Source: Candidatus Woesearchaeota archaeon (GTDB lineage Archaea > Nanobdellota > Nanobdellia > Woesearchaeales > ARS49). Taken from it: a stretch of 6,920 nt of DNA. Below are positions 5,674 through 6,920 of this stretch, piece by piece. The translations under genes and the position numbers were made by a program. The notes under the pieces were generated by a model that was not told the origin of the DNA, searched no databases, and saw only the letters and a program-made list of their open reading frames with translations. The stretch covers positions 1-6,920 of the forward strand of contig JAPLZR010000117.1 in assembly GCA_026394935.1 (NCBI GenBank), given 5' to 3'. Within the stretch, counting starts at the first letter, position 1. Each line of letters starts with the position of its first letter.

Positions 5674-6840
5674 ATGAGCATTGACGGCATAGCGGCGCTG
5701 GTGTTTATTATCTTACTTGCAGTCTTTCTATTCTTAAAACGCAAACAAGTACAACTACAACGCGCACTATTCCCGATAATCTACGTAATAATGTACCGCA
5801 CATCATTCGGACTGCGCGCAATGAATTATGCCAAAAATTCAAGACTGGTGAAGCTTTTTGGAGACGTTTCAATCATCGCAGGATTTCTAGGCATGCTATT
5901 GATATCTGTAGAACTTGTATGGGGCACGGTCAAAGTATTTCTTGGCGAAGGCATCCCCGGCATACAACCAGTACTCCCAATAGAAGCAAAAGGAGTATTC
6001 TTCGTACCATTCATATACTGGATTTTAAGCATCTTTTTACTCGCCCTCGTCCACGAATTCGCACACGGCATAGTTGCAAGAGCATACGACATACCAGTAA
6101 AAAGCAGCGGTTTTGCATTCCTATGCCTATTGCTTCCAATCGTTCCAGCAGCATTCGTAGAACCAGACGAAAAAGTCGTGCAAAAAAGACCCTACAGACA
6201 ACAATTAGGAGTATTTGCCGCAGGCTCAATCTCAAACCTGTTATTCGCCTTAGTGATTTTCGGACTGTTCAGTTTTATTTCACCAATAGTATCTTCAGCA
6301 TTTGATGCAACAGGAGTTGAACTCGCATCAGTAACAGAAAACAGTCCTGCGTTTAATGGAGGACTAAGAGAAGGAGACATCATACAAAGCGCAAACAACA
6401 TTCCAATAATTTCACCACAGAACATCACCAGCATTTTGGCTAATTTGTCTCCAGGCAACAATTTACAGGTTGCGACTTCCAACAGCTCACTGAACATTTC
6501 ACTTGGCGCGCACCCAGACAACAACTCAACAGCATACCTGGGAATACAAGCCAAACCATACTTTATCCCAAATGAGAAATTTGTTGCTTCCTACGGCGCA
6601 TGGGCGCCACCAGTGCTAAAATGGCTCACCGGCTTTGCATTCTGGCTCTTCATGCTAAACATAGGCATTGGCCTGTTCAACCTCCTGCCAATAGGACCGC
6701 TAGACGGAGGCAGAATGTTCCAACTCGTATGCCTCAAAGTATTCAAGAACAAATTTGCCGCCACGAAAATATGGATGTACGTAAGCGTATTCTTTATCAT
6801 CCTAATTCTTGCAAACATAGTCGCAGGATTTATACATTAA
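5674..6840 (+). CDS. site-2 protease family (M50) intramembrane zinc metalloprotease with PDZ domain
   Basis: The 388-residue membrane protein carries all S2P marks. HEFAH (His127, Glu128, His131) in a membrane helix supplies the zinc ligands and catalytic Glu. NLLPIGPLDGG supplies the third ligand, Asp344. AAGSISN (182-188) corresponds to the conserved AGPxxN-type segment. A PDZ domain (about 213-290, NGGLREGDIIQSANNIPI) lies between the two catalytic halves. Hydrophobic helices are visible near 5-21, 64-83, 108-131, 147-163, 178-202, 320-345 and 366-386. Such enzymes cut membrane-spanning segments, often releasing regulators or clearing signal-peptide remnants after a first cleavage on the outer side. 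The substrate here is unknown. The gene starts five bases after L40e without a clear Shine-Dalgarno site. Its TAA overlaps the rtcB stop on the other strand. Confidence 0.93.
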   Translation: MSIDGIAALVFIILLAVFLFLKRKQVQLQRALFPIIYVIMYRTSFGLRAMNYAKNSRLVKLFGDVSIIAGFLGMLLISVELVWGTVKVFLGEGIPGIQPVLPIEAKGVFFVPFIYWILSIFLLALVHEFAHGIVARAYDIPVKSSGFAFLCLLLPIVPAAFVEPDEKVVQKRPYRQQLGVFAAGSISNLLFALVIFGLFSFISPIVSSAFDATGVELASVTENSPAFNGGLREGDIIQSANNIPIISPQNITSILANLSPGNNLQVATSNSSLNISLGAHPDNNSTAYLGIQAKPYFIPNEKFVASYGAWAPPVLKWLTGFAFWLFMLNIGIGLFNLLPIGPLDGGRMFQLVCLKVFKNKFAATKIWMYVSVFFIILILANIVAGFIH

Positions 6841-6920
6841 CCCTTAATATTCCCAATCGGCTTGAAAGCAACCACTTTTTTGCTAATCCCTGCAACATCC
6901 ATAACATCCACAACTTCAGA
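6837..6920 (-). CDS. rtcB: C-terminal end of RtcB RNA ligase (partial)
   Basis: The minus strand reads 27 codons from the window edge to TAA (6839-6837). The peptide ends AGISKKVVAFKPIGNIKG, which fits the conserved RtcB C-terminus (AGIxxxVARLxPLGVVKG) including the terminal Lys-Gly. RtcB joins 2',3'-cyclic-phosphate and 5'-OH RNA ends with GTP and is the tRNA exon ligase of archaea. The catalytic part lies outside the window. It is convergent with the S2P gene, and the two stop codons overlap by two bases at TTAA. Only the tail is seen, so the assignment rests on a short match. Confidence 0.75.
   Translation of the reverse strand, partial: SEVVDVMDVAGISKKVVAFKPIGNIKG

Noticed and set aside
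5919..6305. 128-codon plus-strand frame within the S2P gene
   Set aside because: Its product is Arg/Ser/His/Thr-rich and overlaps the catalytic HEFAH region of a fully conserved protein in another frame.

Overview
The window comes from an archaeon. It carries a hypusine-type translation factor (aIF5A), an archaeal L40e-type ribosomal protein, an archaeal BRE/TATA promoter duplicated in tandem, and a large surface protein with a C-terminal PEF tripeptide, membrane helix and basic tail like archaeosortase substrates. The tiny L40e, short or leaderless 5' ends and the style of the surface protein fit a DPANN-like lineage (for example Woesearchaeota or Pacearchaeota). That placement is inference and no marker here fixes it.

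Left part (1-839): the possible end of an upstream gene, then a secreted protein of unknown function whose signal peptide lies in a different frame from its body. One missing base near 129-134 would join them. Centre (839-5045): a 125-bp control region made of two tandem promoter/palindrome units, a 46-residue ribbon-helix-helix (RHH) regulator (965-1105), and, overlapping it by GTGA, a giant cell-surface protein. The surface protein is split by an apparent one-base deletion near 1539. Joined, it would be 1314 residues: membrane signal/anchor, linker, seven-bladed SBBP-type beta-propeller, long Asn-sequon-rich right-handed beta-helix, a Cys-containing beta domain, an Ig-like domain and a PEF-CTERM-like tail. 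The middle of the beta-helix has clearly different codon usage from its flanks.

Right part (5046-6920): a compact housekeeping cluster. A T-rich terminator/promoter strip precedes aIF5A (5104-5505). One base later comes L40e (5507-5668), and five bases later an S2P/M50 intramembrane metalloprotease (5674-6840). On the minus strand the last 27 codons of an RtcB RNA ligase (6837-6920) converge on it with overlapping stop codons.

The most interesting unit is 839-5045. A small RHH protein sits directly behind duplicated palindromes placed at its own promoters, and is translationally coupled to one large, probably glycosylated and sortase-processed surface protein. This looks like a self-regulated surface-protein operon. 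The regulatory link is inferred from layout. The two frame breaks may be sequencing errors or real inactivation.
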